Counted from the first letter of the stretch, positions 10,381 through 19,015 are shown. The stretch: 33,973 nt of DNA from Gemmatimonadota bacterium (GCA_028874985.1 JAPPGI010000033.1:1-33973), one strand, 5' to 3'. The notes: generated by a model from the sequence alone, not told the origin. Numbers and translations: made by a program.

Positions 10381-10773
10381 ATGATGACCGATCCCATCGC
10401 GGACATGCTTACCCGGATCCGCAACGCCGGCGGCGCGGGACACCGCTGGGCCGACATACCGCTGTCCAAGCTCAAGGTCGAGGTGGCGCGGCTCCTGAAG
10501 GAGAACGCCTTCGTTCACGACTACAAGGTCCTCAACGACGGCCGCCACGGAATCGTCCGCGTCTACCTCAAGTACTACGACGGCCGGCACGTTATCCGGC
10601 GTATCGAGCGCGTCTCCCGGCCCGGCTGGCGACGCTACGTGGGAGTCGACGGGATTCCCCGGATCCGCAACGGTCTGGGCATGGCCGTTCTGTCCACCTC
10701 GAAAGGACTCCTCTCGGATCGGGGCGCCCGGGATGCGCGGGTCGGCGGCGAAGTCCTCGCGGTGGTCTGGTAG
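10381..10773 (+). CDS. rpsH: Ribosomal protein S8
   Basis: S8 binds the 16S central domain and represses spc operons in enteric bacteria (130 residues). Diagnostic are [16 protein letters not shown], the middle segment [14 protein letters not shown], and the C-terminal [17 protein letters not shown] followed by GGEVLAVVW. The start could be ATG 10381 or ATG 10384. The 61-base space after rplE contains GTGGAGGAGA but is too short for an S14 gene. Confidence 0.95.
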   Translation: MMTDPIADMLTRIRNAGGAGHRWADIPLSKLKVEVARLLKENAFVHDYKVLNDGRHGIVRVYLKYYDGRHVIRRIERVSRPGWRRYVGVDGIPRIRNGLGMAVLSTSKGLLSDRGARDARVGGEVLAVVW

Positions 10774-10781
10774 GAGGTATC

Positions 10782-11330
10782 ATGTCACGTATCGGCAAGC
10801 AACCGGTCACGGTTCCCGCGGGCGTCACGGTGACGCTGGACGGCCAACGTTTCGCGGCGAAGGGCCCCCTGGGCGAACTGGAGTTGCAGGTGTCCTCCCC
10901 GATCGCGGTGCGGTGGGGAGCGGACAAGGGGCGGACGCTGGTGGTGACCCGGCCTTCCGACGAAAAGGAGCACCGGGCGCTGCATGGGCTCACCCGGTCC
11001 CTGGTGGCCAACGTGGTCGAAGGGGTGAGCCGGGGTTTCAGCAAGACGCTGGAGATCGTCGGTGTCGGATACCGGGTGCGGGCGGACGGCAACGGACTCC
11101 GGCTCAGCCTGGGGTTCTCGCACCCGATCGAATTTCCCGCGCCGCAGGGGATTACCTTCGAGGTTCCGAATCAGACGACGATCGTGGTAAAGGGTCCGGA
11201 CAAGCAGCAGGTAGGCCACACGGCCGCCGTCATCCGGGCTTTCCGTCCCCCTGAACCCTACAAGGGCAAAGGGGTCAGATACCGAGGCGAACACGTCCGG
11301 CGCAAGGCCGGCAAGACGGCTGGAACATGA
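10782..11330 (+). CDS. rplF: Ribosomal protein L6
   Basis: L6 lies near the sarcin-ricin loop of 23S rRNA (182 residues). The canonical N-terminus [15 protein letters not shown] sets the start at ATG 10782, with GGAGGT six bases before it. The duplicated L6 fold shows in [19 protein letters not shown] and the C-terminal [19 protein letters not shown]. The upstream part of the open frame is out-of-frame rpsH sequence. It overlaps rplR by four bases. Confidence 0.97.
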   Translation: MSRIGKQPVTVPAGVTVTLDGQRFAAKGPLGELELQVSSPIAVRWGADKGRTLVVTRPSDEKEHRALHGLTRSLVANVVEGVSRGFSKTLEIVGVGYRVRADGNGLRLSLGFSHPIEFPAPQGITFEVPNQTTIVVKGPDKQQVGHTAAVIRAFRPPEPYKGKGVRYRGEHVRRKAGKTAGT

Positions 11331-11719
11331 CCAGGATCAAACCCGCCAAGCTGAGAAAGAGCCGCCGGCTTCAGCGGCACCGGCGCCACACCCGCATCCG
11401 GAAGACGATGCACGGCACGGCCGAGCGGCCCCGTCTGGTGGTCTATCGGTCGCTCCGGAACATCGAGGGCCAGCTGGTCAACGACGACGAGGGCCGGACG
11501 CTGCTCGGCCTTTCGACGCTGGCACCGGAGCTGCGGGGTGGAGTGCAGGGTGAAGGAAACCGCAAGGTGGAGGCGGCCCGGGCGGCCGGAACGCAGCTTG
11601 CGGAGCGGGCGCGCGAGAAGGGAATCTCCGCCGTCGTCTTCGACCGGGGGGGGTTCCGCTACCACGGACGAGTCAAGGCCTTCGCGGAGGGCGCGCGGGC
11701 AGGAGGGCTGGTCTTCTGA
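11327..11719 (+). CDS. rplR: Ribosomal protein L18
   Basis: L18 is a 5S rRNA-binding protein of the central protuberance (130 residues). It begins with a very basic N-terminal region ([20 protein letters not shown]), then [14 protein letters not shown], and ends with [20 protein letters not shown] and a short tail. ATGA overlap with rplF and TGATG overlap with rpsE imply coupled translation. Confidence 0.96.
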   Translation: MTRIKPAKLRKSRRLQRHRRHTRIRKTMHGTAERPRLVVYRSLRNIEGQLVNDDEGRTLLGLSTLAPELRGGVQGEGNRKVEAARAAGTQLAERAREKGISAVVFDRGGFRYHGRVKAFAEGARAGGLVF

Positions 11720-12240
11720 TGGCCAGGGACAAGAAGGGGCTTCCGGAGGGTGCGGAACAGGTCGAGAACCTGATCCACATCAACCGGGTGGCGAAGGTCG
11801 TGAAGGGTGGGCGCCGGTTTTCCTTCACCGCCCTCGTCGCGGTGGGAAACCAGGCAGGACGGGTGGGCATCGCCCACGCAAAGGCGAACGAGGTCGCGGA
11901 GGCGATCCGGAAGGCGTTCGAGCAGGCGCGTCGCGAGATGATCGAGGTTCCGGTGGTGCGGGGGACCATACCGCACGAGATCATCGGACGCTGGGGCGCG
12001 GGACGCGTGCTCATGAGACCGGCGGCTCCGGGGACGGGGGTGATCGCGGGAGGGCCGGTGCGCGCGGTCCTGGAAGCCGCGGGAATCACCGATGTCCTGA
12101 CCAAGAGCCTGGGAACCAACAACCCGATCAACGTGGTGCGCGCCACGGTCCACGGTCTCGAGAATCTGGTGACCGCCTACGATGTGGCGGCCGAGCGTGG
12201 AATCACGGTTGAAGAACTGGGGGTCGGGAAACGTGGGTAA
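11719..12240 (+). CDS. rpsE: Ribosomal protein S5
   Basis: S5 takes part in mRNA unwinding and decoding fidelity (173 residues). The N-terminal dsRBD-like domain is seen in [20 protein letters not shown] and [14 protein letters not shown]. The C-terminal domain follows, with [20 protein letters not shown] and [14 protein letters not shown]. Its ATG overlaps the rplR stop by one base, and its last eight bases overlap rpmD. Confidence 0.97.
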   Translation: MARDKKGLPEGAEQVENLIHINRVAKVVKGGRRFSFTALVAVGNQAGRVGIAHAKANEVAEAIRKAFEQARREMIEVPVVRGTIPHEIIGRWGAGRVLMRPAAPGTGVIAGGPVRAVLEAAGITDVLTKSLGTNNPINVVRATVHGLENLVTAYDVAAERGITVEELGVGKRG

Positions 12241-12418
12241 GCGGATCAGGATCACCCAGGTGCGGAGCGCCGTGGGGCGCAAGAAGATCCAGCGGCGCAC
12301 CCTGAAGGCGTTGGGGATACGGCGCCACCAGCAGGCGGTGGTACACGACGACAACCCGGCGATCCGCGGCATGATCGCGAAGGTGGACTATCTTGTAGAG
12401 GTGACGGAGGAGGACTGA
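12233..12418 (+). CDS. rpmD: Ribosomal protein L30
   Basis: L30 is a small 50S protein (61 residues from GTG 12233). The typical sequence [20 protein letters not shown] is followed by the TLKALGIRR and [20 protein letters not shown] blocks. The start lies inside the end of rpsE (8-base overlap) and is preceded by GGGGGTCGGG. The frame is open further upstream, but that part is not L30-like. Confidence 0.94.
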   Translation: MGKRIRITQVRSAVGRKKIQRRTLKALGIRRHQQAVVHDDNPAIRGMIAKVDYLVEVTEED

Positions 12419-12421
12419 TCC

Positions 12422-12883
12422 ATGATCGAACTTCACAGCCTGCGCGCACCCGCGGGATCTCGCCGCGGCCGGAAACGGGTCGGCCGGGGTCCGGGCTCAG
12501 GGAAGGGCAAGACGGCGGGCCGCGGCGAAAAAGGCCAGAACTCGCGCTCGGGCGGCGGCGTGCCGCCCTGGTTCGAAGGCGGGCAGATGCCGCTGCAGCG
12601 CCGCATCCCGAAACGCGGCTTCAAGAACCGCAACCGCGTGGAGTACCAGGTGGTCAACGTGGGCGACCTGAACATCCTGGATGGGGAGGCGACGCCCGAG
12701 TCGCTGAAGGATGCCGGACTGATCCGTTCCCTGCGCCGTCCGGTCAAGATCCTCGGTATGGGAGAAGTCGGCGTGCCCCTGCGCTGCACGGTCCATGGCG
12801 CGTCCGCCGCTGCGCGGCGCAAGATCGAGGCCGCCGGCGGGTCGGTGACCGTGCTTCCCCCGGGTGGCGGGAGCGAAGGCTGA
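12422..12883 (+). CDS. rplO: Ribosomal protein L15
   Basis: L15 is a late 50S assembly protein (153 residues). It has the glycine-rich basic N-terminal extension GRKRVGRGPGSGKGKTAGRG, then FEGGQMPLQRRIPKRGF, and the C-terminal domain with VKILGMGEVGVPLRC and AAARRKIEAAGGSV. It starts 3 bases after rpmD and is followed by secY, the usual spc order. Confidence 0.97.
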   Translation: MIELHSLRAPAGSRRGRKRVGRGPGSGKGKTAGRGEKGQNSRSGGGVPPWFEGGQMPLQRRIPKRGFKNRNRVEYQVVNVGDLNILDGEATPESLKDAGLIRSLRRPVKILGMGEVGVPLRCTVHGASAAARRKIEAAGGSVTVLPPGGGSEG

Positions 12884-12914
12884 ATAGTGTGGCTTAAGGG
12901 GGGGTATCCCGACG

Positions 12915-14228
12915 ATGGCTAATCCCATTCCGGATCTCTTACGGGCTCCGGAGCTGAAGAAGAAGATCCTCTTCACGCTCTTCATGATGCTCGTCTACCG
13001 CATCGGCTCGCACATCACGGTGCCGGGCATCGACGTGAATGCGCTCCAGGCGTTCGCCGGGCAGTTCGGCAACACGTTCCTGGGCGTCTTCGACATGTTC
13101 GTGGGCGGGGGGCTCAGCCGGGCCACGATCTTCGCGCTCGGGATCATGCCGTACATCTCCGCCAGCATCATGTTCCAGCTTCTGGCCGCGGTCTTCCCCA
13201 CGGTGGAAAAGCTGCAGAAAGAGGGCGACGAGGGACGCAAGAAGCTGACGCAGTGGACGCGCTACACCACCGTACTGCTTTGCGTGATCCAGTCCTACGC
13301 GTACGCCTCCTTCCTGCAGAATCTGGCGGGGGCGGTCAACAACCCGGGTCTGGGATTCGCGTTCACGACCGTGGTCGTGCTCACCACGGGCGGTGTCTTC
13401 ATCATGTGGATGGGCGAACAGATCACGGAGCGGGGTCTGGGCAACGGCATGTCGTTGATGATCCTGTTCTCCATCATCCAGGGGTTCCCCGGGGCCGTGG
13501 CCCGCACCTGGGAGGCGGTCAGCGGTGGGCAGATCGGCCTCTTCGAGGTGCTGGCCCTGCTGGCGGTCATCGTCGGGATCACGGCCGGCGTCGTCGCAAT
13601 GACCATGGCGGCGCGGAAGATTCCCATCCAGATTCCGCGCAAGGTCGTGGGACGCGGGCGCATCCGGGAGGGTCAGAAGAGCTTCATCCCGCTGCGGGTG
13701 AATTCGGCGGGGGTGATGCCGATCATCTTCGCGCAGTCGTTCATCGTCGTTCCGGGAACGATCGCCGCCTTCAGTTCGGTCGGGATCTTCGAGGATCTGG
13801 CGGACATCTTCCAGCCGGCGAGCTGGGCGTACTCCATCACCTATGCGGCCCTGATCATCTTCTTCGCGTACTTCTACACGGCCATCATCTTCAACCCGGT
13901 GGACCTGGCCGAGAACCTGAAGAAGCAGGGTGCGTTCATCCCCGGAGTGAAGCCGGGCTCCCGCACCGCGGAGTACATCGACCGGATCCTGACCCGCGTC
14001 ACCCTCCCCGGGTCGATCTACCTGGCGCTGATCGCCCTGCTTCCCTTCTGGATCCTCGACATCTTCAACATGCAGTGGTTCTTTTTCGGAGGCACCAGCC
14101 TGCTCATAGTGGTCGGAGTGGGGCTCGACACCGTCCAGCAGGCCCAGCAGGATCTTCTCCTTCGCCGCTACGACGGCTTCATGAAGAAGGGGCGGGTCAA
14201 GATGCGCGGGCGCGGGCGCTACATGTAG
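12915..14228 (+). CDS. secY: Protein translocase channel subunit SecY
   Basis: SecY is the ten-helix channel of the Sec translocon in the inner membrane (437 residues). It is recognised by LKKKILFTLFMMLVYRIGSH (TM1), the plug-proximal GGGLSRATIFALGIMPYISA (TM2), GEQITERGLGNGMSL, IPIQIPRK in the cytosolic loop, and NPVDLAENLKKQGAFIPG. The cytosolic tail is very basic (KKGRVKMRGRGRYM). SecA, its motor, is encoded at 26199. The last base of the stop codon begins a hairpin and repeat copy B. Confidence 0.97.
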   Translation: MANPIPDLLRAPELKKKILFTLFMMLVYRIGSHITVPGIDVNALQAFAGQFGNTFLGVFDMFVGGGLSRATIFALGIMPYISASIMFQLLAAVFPTVEKLQKEGDEGRKKLTQWTRYTTVLLCVIQSYAYASFLQNLAGAVNNPGLGFAFTTVVVLTTGGVFIMWMGEQITERGLGNGMSLMILFSIIQGFPGAVARTWEAVSGGQIGLFEVLALLAVIVGITAGVVAMTMAARKIPIQIPRKVVGRGRIREGQKSFIPLRVNSAGVMPIIFAQSFIVVPGTIAAFSSVGIFEDLADIFQPASWAYSITYAALIIFFAYFYTAIIFNPVDLAENLKKQGAFIPGVKPGSRTAEYIDRILTRVTLPGSIYLALIALLPFWILDIFNMQWFFFGGTSLLIVVGVGLDTVQQAQQDLLLRRYDGFMKKGRVKMRGRGRYM

Positions 14229-14250
14229 GGGGCTGCCCGTGGAAGCCCCC
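14228..14250 (+). terminator. Terminator-like hairpin after secY
   Basis: GGGGGCT at 14228-14234 pairs perfectly with AGCCCCC at 14244-14250 across a nine-base loop, starting on the last base of the secY stop. A C-rich run follows and there is no T-run, so intrinsic termination is doubtful. It may instead attenuate or stabilise the mRNA. Its loop contains the outer left end of repeat copy B. Confidence 0.35.
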
Positions 14251-14457
14251 CCCGGCACTAGCAGCCCCGTGGACAAGATCCCCCCGGCATTCGAGCGGCG
14301 ATGCATCCGGGCTGGGCGCTTCGCTTGGCCAGCTAGAGATGTAATGCTCCTCGGGCGAACAGCGCCGCCGCCACCCACACGTCGCGCCCTGCCGGTGCAG
14401 CGGCTCGCCGCTCCCGGCGCTAGCGGGGCTTTGTCCGCGGACCGCCACGGGCAGTGA
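14233..14457 (+). repeat. Dispersed palindromic element, copy B
   Basis: This copy fills the secY-adk gap. It has a nested structure: an outer perfect 10-base inverted repeat (CTGCCCGTGG at 14233-14242, CCACGGGCAG at 14445-14454) and an inner left end AGCAGCCCCGTGGACAAG near 14260-14277 that matches the ends of copies A and E. The left module and the right module (from GCTCCTCGGG at 14346) match A and C, with a 21-base middle. One frame runs from GTG 14269 to TGA 14457 (62 codons), beginning VDKIPPAFERRCIRAGRFA. Its TGA overlaps the GTG start of adk. The internal hairpin seen in copy A is destroyed here by substitutions while the frame stays open. Confidence 0.85.
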
Positions 14458-15119
14458 GGGAAACGAACGGCGGGGGTGGGGTCCTGGTGCTCCTCGGCTC
14501 CCCGGGTGTGGGCAAGGGAACGCAGGGTGTCCGTCTAGGGCAGGATCTGGGGTGGGCGCACGTTTCCACGGGCGACCTGCTGCGAGCCGCCCTGGGCGAG
14601 CGGACGGTTCTCGGCGTGAAGGCCGGGAAGTACATGGACGCGGGGGAACTGGTCCCCGACCACCTGATCGTGGACCTCGTACGCGAACACCTCGCCACGA
14701 TGCCCGCCGGCCGCGGCGTCGTCTTCGACGGGTTCCCCCGCACCGTACCCCAGGCCGAGGCGCTGGACCGTGTGCTGGCCGGGGCGGGCAGGACGGTGAA
14801 CCGGGTGTGTCTCCTCGAGGCGCCGGAGGAGATTCTCGTCAAGCGGATTTCCGGTCGCCGCGCCTCGCCGAACGGGCGGGTGTACAACATCTATTTCGAT
14901 CCCCCCCTCAGGGACGGCGTCTGCGACGAGACCGGCGAACCCCTGATCCACCGCGCCGACGATCATCCGGACACGGTGCGGACGAGGCTGTCCGTCTACC
15001 GGGAGGTCACGGCCCCGCTCGTCGGCTTCTACGAGGACAGGGGTCTGCTGGCACGCGTGGACGGCGAGGGCGGTATCGAGCAGGTCTACGGAGCCCTGCG
15101 CGCGGCGGTCGGAAGGTAG
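14454..15119 (+). CDS. adk: Adenylate kinase
   Basis: Adenylate kinase interconverts ATP plus AMP and 2 ADP (221 residues). The P-loop GSPGVGKGT is at 15-23. The AMP-binding segment is STGDLLR, FDGFPRT carries the family signature, and a full-length LID follows (GRRASPNGRVYNIYFDPPL onward). The LID keeps only one Cys, so it should be the non-zinc type. GTG 14454 is the only plausible start that leaves the P-loop near the N-terminus. It has no Shine-Dalgarno sequence and overlaps the stop of the open frame in repeat B (GTGA), which suggests translational coupling. Confidence 0.94.
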   Translation: MRETNGGGGVLVLLGSPGVGKGTQGVRLGQDLGWAHVSTGDLLRAALGERTVLGVKAGKYMDAGELVPDHLIVDLVREHLATMPAGRGVVFDGFPRTVPQAEALDRVLAGAGRTVNRVCLLEAPEEILVKRISGRRASPNGRVYNIYFDPPLRDGVCDETGEPLIHRADDHPDTVRTRLSVYREVTAPLVGFYEDRGLLARVDGEGGIEQVYGALRAAVGR

Positions 15120-15130
15120 TGATTGTTGCG

Positions 15131-16009
15131 ATGGCCGGGAGCAGGCGTCCGTTGGTCCACCTCAAATCCCCGGACGAGATTCGGGCGATCGGGAGGTGCG
15201 GCGGTATCATCGCCGCCCTGTTCGCCGAAATCGAGCCCAGGGTGCAACCGGGTGTTTCGACTGCGGCGCTCGATCGCTTTGTCGATCGTTTCGTGCGGTC
15301 GCACAGCGGGGCCGTTCCCGCTTTCAAGGGTCTCTACGGCTTCCCGGGGAGCGCCTGTATCAGCATCAACGAGGAGGTCGTGCACGGGATCCCGTCCGGG
15401 CGGACGCTGCAGGAGGGGGACATCGTGTCGATCGACGTGGGTGTGAAGCAGGGGGGGTGGTGTGCGGACTCGGCCTACACCTTCCCGGTGGGGGAGATCG
15501 GAGCAGGGGCGGCGGGCCTCCTGGCGGTCACATACAAGGCGCTTGCCGCCGGGGTGGCGGCCGCGCAGCCCGGCCTTCACGTCGGAGACATCGGTGCGGC
15601 GGTAGTGGAGACGGTTCGCCCGACCGGTCACGCGATCATCCGCGATCTGGTCGGGCACGGCATCGGGCGAGCGATTCATGAGGAACCCCAGGTGTCCAAC
15701 ATCGGCCGGGCGGGTTTCGGAGTCCCGCTGCAGGCGGGAATGGTGCTCGCGATCGAACCCATGCTGGCCGTGGGAACCGACGAGATCCGCACGCTCCGGG
15801 ATCGCTGGACGGTCACCACCCTGGACGGGTCGTTGTCGGCCCACTACGAGCACACCGTCGCCGTCACCGTGGAGGGGCCGGCGATTCTCACCGGAGGCGG
15901 GATTTGGGATGACGGGTTGGAGGTGGACTCGGTCCGGCCCGGTCACGCCGGGGCCGGGGCCGGGGGAGCGGTCGGGACCGGGGCGGGGGCTACCGTCCAA
16001 CAATCATGA
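15131..16009 (+). CDS. map: Methionine aminopeptidase, type I
   Basis: MetAP removes initiator methionine from nascent proteins. All five metal ligands are present: D102 (SIDVG), D113 (CADSAY), H176 (GHGIG), E209 (AIEPM) and E240 (HYEHT). The substrate-contact histidine sits in AIHEEPQV. ATG 15131 gives MAGSRRPLVHLKSPDEI; GTG 15119, overlapping the adk stop, would add four residues. At 292 residues it is about 40 longer than typical because of a Gly/Ala-rich tail (PGHAGAGAGGAVGTGAGA) of unknown role. The usual next gene, infA, is absent: the 78 bases before rpmJ contain no IF-1 frame. Confidence 0.95.
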   Translation: MAGSRRPLVHLKSPDEIRAIGRCGGIIAALFAEIEPRVQPGVSTAALDRFVDRFVRSHSGAVPAFKGLYGFPGSACISINEEVVHGIPSGRTLQEGDIVSIDVGVKQGGWCADSAYTFPVGEIGAGAAGLLAVTYKALAAGVAAAQPGLHVGDIGAAVVETVRPTGHAIIRDLVGHGIGRAIHEEPQVSNIGRAGFGVPLQAGMVLAIEPMLAVGTDEIRTLRDRWTVTTLDGSLSAHYEHTVAVTVEGPAILTGGGIWDDGLEVDSVRPGHAGAGAGGAVGTGAGATVQQS

Positions 16010-16087
16010 GCGTTATCCTTTTAAGCTGTGCCCCATTGGAGGGCCTGCTCCTTGGCGGAAGGACATGAACGAAAGGGAAACTCCGGC

Positions 16088-16204
16088 GTGAAGGTCCGAA
16101 CCAGCGTGAAGCCCATCTGCGAATACTGCCGCGTGATCCGGCGAAAGGGCGTCGTGCGGATCATCTGCAGCCGCAATCCCCGTCATAAGCAGCGGCAGGG
16201 CTAG
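16088..16204 (+). CDS. rpmJ: Ribosomal protein L36
   Basis: L36 is the smallest 50S protein, bound near L6 (38 residues, starting GTG). The sequence begins [20 protein letters not shown], with zinc ligands C11, C14, C27 and H33, so this is the zinc-binding form. It ends NPRHKQRQG. The spacer upstream contains GAAAGGGAAAC. Its TAG stop lies within the left end of repeat copy C. Confidence 0.95.
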   Translation: MKVRTSVKPICEYCRVIRRKGVVRIICSRNPRHKQRQG

Positions 16205-16363
16205 CCCGTGGACGGAATCCCCCCGGCATTCGAGCGGCGATGCATTCGTGCTGGACCGCTTCGCTCCTCGTTGCTCCTCGGGCGAATAGCGCTGCCATTC
16301 CCCTCTCGTCGCGCCCTGCCAGCCCGGCGCCTCGTCGCTCTCGGTGCTCGGGCGGCCTGGTAG
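16202..16363 (+). repeat. Dispersed palindromic element, copy C
   Basis: This is the shortest of the three large copies. Its left end (TAGCCCGTGGACGG) begins at the rpmJ stop codon. The left module and the right module (GCTCCTCGGGCGAATAGCGC onward, at about 16274) match A and B, but the terminal right inverted repeat is gone, replaced by CCTGGTAGGAACGCC ahead of rpsM. The open frame runs from GTG 16208 to TAG 16363 (51 codons), beginning VDGIPPAFERRCIRAG. An extra base in GGACCGC shifts the frame locally, and the nine-base middle restores it, so the downstream module is read in the same frame as in A and B. Confidence 0.82.
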
Positions 16364-16370
16364 GAACGCC

Positions 16371-16751
16371 ATGGCACGCATCGCCGGAATAGATCTCCCC
16401 CGGAGCAAGCGTATTGAGGTGGCGCTGACCTACGTATACGGCGTGGGCCGCACCTCGTCGAAGCAGATCCTCGACGCGACCGGAATCAACCCTGATCTGC
16501 GCACCCACGAACTCACCGAAGAGGACGCCAGCCGTCTTCGCCGGGAGATCGAGCAGAACTACAAGGTTGAGGGCACGCTGAGGACCGAGGTGTCCATGAA
16601 CATCAAGCGCCTCATGGACATCGGTTGCTACCGGGGTCTCCGGCACCGGCGGGGGCTCCCCGTCCGGGGCCAGCGTACGCACACGAACGCCCGCACCAAG
16701 AAGGGTCCGAGACGGGCGATCGCGGGCAAGAAGAAGGCGCCCAAGAAGTAG
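16371..16751 (+). CDS. rpsM: Ribosomal protein S13
   Basis: S13 is at the top of the 30S head and contacts the P-site tRNA (126 residues). Conserved are [19 protein letters not shown], the helix-two-turn-helix segment [13 protein letters not shown], and the basic tail [17 protein letters not shown] ending KKKAPKK. The ATG is seven bases after the stop of the frame in repeat C. TAGGAA gives a modest ribosome-binding site. Confidence 0.96.
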   Translation: MARIAGIDLPRSKRIEVALTYVYGVGRTSSKQILDATGINPDLRTHELTEEDASRLRREIEQNYKVEGTLRTEVSMNIKRLMDIGCYRGLRHRRGLPVRGQRTHTNARTKKGPRRAIAGKKKAPKK

Positions 16752-16819
16752 CGAACGGCGTCGCAGAGTCTCACAGCCGATCCACGGAAGGGATCGTATT
16801 CCCGGGAGGAAGGTGCCTG

Positions 16820-17212
16820 TTGGCAGCACCCAGATCGAGCAGAACGAAGAAGTCGAAAAAGGTCGTGGCGGCGGAAGCGGTGGCCCATATCAAGGCGACC
16901 TTCAACAACACGCTGATCACGATCGCCGACCAGGCCGGCAACGTTCTGGTGTGGGGTTCGGCCGGGACGGCCGGGTTCAAGGGATCCAAGAAGTCCACGC
17001 CCTTCGCGGCGACGATGGCGGCCGAACAGGTCGGACGCGAAGCGGTGGCGATGGGCGTCCGCAAGGTGGTGGTTCGAGTGCGTGGTCCGGGGTCTGGCCG
17101 GGAATCGGCAATTCAGGCTCTGGCCTCGGCCGGACTCACCGTCGAATCGATCCACGACGTGACACCGCTGCCCCACAACGGCTGCCGTCCACCCAAGAAA
17201 CGCCGCGTGTAG
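16820..17212 (+). CDS. rpsK: Ribosomal protein S11, TTG start
   Basis: S11 lies on the 30S platform by the mRNA exit (130 residues). Core motifs are [53 protein letters not shown] and the end [13 protein letters not shown]. No ATG or GTG sits near the natural N-terminus. TTG 16820 gives [16 protein letters not shown] and lies six bases after GGAGGAAGG, so TTG is the likely start. The frame is open upstream through the 3' end of rpsM but lacks S11 similarity there. Confidence 0.93.
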   Translation: MAAPRSSRTKKSKKVVAAEAVAHIKATFNNTLITIADQAGNVLVWGSAGTAGFKGSKKSTPFAATMAAEQVGREAVAMGVRKVVVRVRGPGSGRESAIQALASAGLTVESIHDVTPLPHNGCRPPKKRRV

Positions 17213-17224
17213 CGGAACCCGCTC

Positions 17225-17860
17225 ATGGCAAGATACACAGGTCCGGTATGCAAGCGGTGCCGACGGGAGGGGCAGAAGCTCTTTCTCAAGGGCGCCAAGT
17301 GCTACACGGAAAAGTGCCCCGTCGAAAGGCGCCAGTACCCGCCCGGCCACCACGGTCCGGCTTCCGTCCGGCGCCGCAAGCAGTCGGACTACGCCGTTCA
17401 GCTGCGCGAGAAACAGAAGGTCAAGCGGATCTACGGGCTTCACGAGAAACAGTTCCGCAACCTGTTCGAGTACGCCGCGGGGCGCCCGGGGGTCACGGGC
17501 GAGAACCTGATCGTCGCTCTGGAGAGCCGGCTGGACAACGTGATCTTTCGCATGGGACTGGCCGTGAGCCGCCGCCAGGCACGCCAGCTCGTCCGGCACC
17601 GGCATGTGAAGGTGAACGGCTCGGTGGTGGACATTCCCAGCTACCGGCTTTCCGTCGGCGACGAGGTTGCGCTGCGTGAGCGCTCCCGGGAGCTGGAGCC
17701 GGTGGAAGTGAGCCTGGGGTCTCGTTCACGACCCCAGTTGCTGGACTGGCTCGCCCTCGACGAAAAGAAGCGGGTGGGCAGGGTCCTTCGGCAACCGGTG
17801 CGGGGTGACATCCCGCTGGCGGCGCAGGAACAGTTGATCGTCGAACTCTACTCCAAGTGA
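17225..17860 (+). CDS. rpsD: Ribosomal protein S4, zinc-binding form
   Basis: S4 nucleates 30S assembly and often represses the alpha operon (211 residues). The N-terminal Cys4 site is intact (C9, C12, C26, C31), so this is the zinc (C+) paralogue type. QYPPGHHG and SDYAVQLREKQKVKRIYGL follow. The S4 RNA-binding domain is LESRLDNVIFRMGLAVSRRQ, then ARQLVRHRHVKVNG. An 81-base spacer separates it from rpoA. Confidence 0.97.
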   Translation: MARYTGPVCKRCRREGQKLFLKGAKCYTEKCPVERRQYPPGHHGPASVRRRKQSDYAVQLREKQKVKRIYGLHEKQFRNLFEYAAGRPGVTGENLIVALESRLDNVIFRMGLAVSRRQARQLVRHRHVKVNGSVVDIPSYRLSVGDEVALRERSRELEPVEVSLGSRSRPQLLDWLALDEKKRVGRVLRQPVRGDIPLAAQEQLIVELYSK

Positions 17861-17941
17861 TCCGGCAGCCGGGTCGACGAGTCCGGCCGGTTTCACCGAT
17901 CGCAACGCATACAGTCAAATGACCAAGGGGGAATACCGAGC

Positions 17942-18985
17942 GTGAATCTGGATATTGATCTGACCGGTCTCGTGCTTCCAGAACGCATCGAGATGACCGG
18001 GGAGGCCGCCGATGGCCGCTCCGCCGCGTTCGTCCTCGAGCCGCTCGAGCGGGGATACGGCCATACCCTCGGCAACGCGGTCCGGCGAGTGCTCCTGTCC
18101 TCGCTTCGGGGCGCTGCGGTGCGCGCCTTCCGGATCGAAGGGGTGGTGCACGAGCACCAGACCATTTCGTCCGTGGTCGAGGATGTTCACCAGGTGATTC
18201 AGAACCTGAAGTCGCTCGTGGTGTCTCTGGACGACGACATCGACGAGGCGGTCCTCGAAATCCACGTGAAAAGGAAGGGGCCGGTGACCGCCCGGAAGAT
18301 CAGAGCTCCGGGAATGGTCACGGTGCACGACCCGGATCACCACCTCCTGACCCTGGAGGACGACCGGGAAATCCACATGGAACTCTACGTCAACAAGGGG
18401 CGGGGATTCGTTCTGGCCGACCAGCAGCCGCTCCCTTCCACGGCCCCGGTCGACCTGGTGCGGATCGACGCGATCTACAATCCGGTTCTGCGGGCCAACT
18501 TCACGGTCGAGGAGACGAGGGTGGGGCAGCGTACCGATTTCGACCGGCTCACCATTCATGTGGAGACGGACGGGTCGGTGCCGCCCGTGAGTGCGGTCCG
18601 GTATGCGGCGGAACTGGTGCGCCGCCACCTGAGGTACATGCTCTACTTCGCCGAGGGCGGGCTTCCCGAGCAGCGCGTGCCCGCGTTGAAGCCGATTCCC
18701 GAAAAGACGGCGGAGCTGATGGACAAGTCGATTGATGACGTCGCGGAGTTCAGCGTGCGCTCCAGGAACTCGCTCCAGAAGGAATCGATTCTCACGCTGG
18801 GCGATCTCATCAGCCGTACCGAAGAGGACATGCTCGGGATCGGCAACTTCGGCAGGAAATCCCTTGCGGAGATCTATGAGTTCCTCGAAGGGCACGGACT
18901 CCGGTTCGGGATGAAGATGCAGCGGGGGGAGGACGGCCAGCTGTTCTACGTGGAAGAGGGAACGCCCGCCGGCCCGGAAGAGTAG
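17942..18985 (+). CDS. rpoA: RNA polymerase alpha subunit
   Basis: This subunit assembles RNA polymerase and contacts activators and UP elements (347 residues, starting GTG). The N-terminal domain shows ERGYGHTLGNAVRRVLLSSL and the EGVVHEH segment that dimerises and binds beta. The C-terminal domain from about residue 255 has DDVAEFSVRSRNSLQKESI, including the DNA-contacting Arg of the VRS motif. LGIGNFGRKSLAEIYEFL is the helix-hairpin-helix-like end. A polar tail of roughly 25 residues follows. AAGGGGGAATACC precedes the GTG. Confidence 0.97.
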   Translation: MNLDIDLTGLVLPERIEMTGEAADGRSAAFVLEPLERGYGHTLGNAVRRVLLSSLRGAAVRAFRIEGVVHEHQTISSVVEDVHQVIQNLKSLVVSLDDDIDEAVLEIHVKRKGPVTARKIRAPGMVTVHDPDHHLLTLEDDREIHMELYVNKGRGFVLADQQPLPSTAPVDLVRIDAIYNPVLRANFTVEETRVGQRTDFDRLTIHVETDGSVPPVSAVRYAAELVRRHLRYMLYFAEGGLPEQRVPALKPIPEKTAELMDKSIDDVAEFSVRSRNSLQKESILTLGDLISRTEEDMLGIGNFGRKSLAEIYEFLEGHGLRFGMKMQRGEDGQLFYVEEGTPAGPEE

Positions 18986-19015
18986 CCGCCGGGTGAAACA
19001 GAAACAGGATAGACC

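Noticed and set aside
16625-16819. Longer S11 start inside rpsM
   Set aside because: The added sequence is rpsM read out of frame, without S11 similarity; TTG 16820 has the strong ribosome-binding site.
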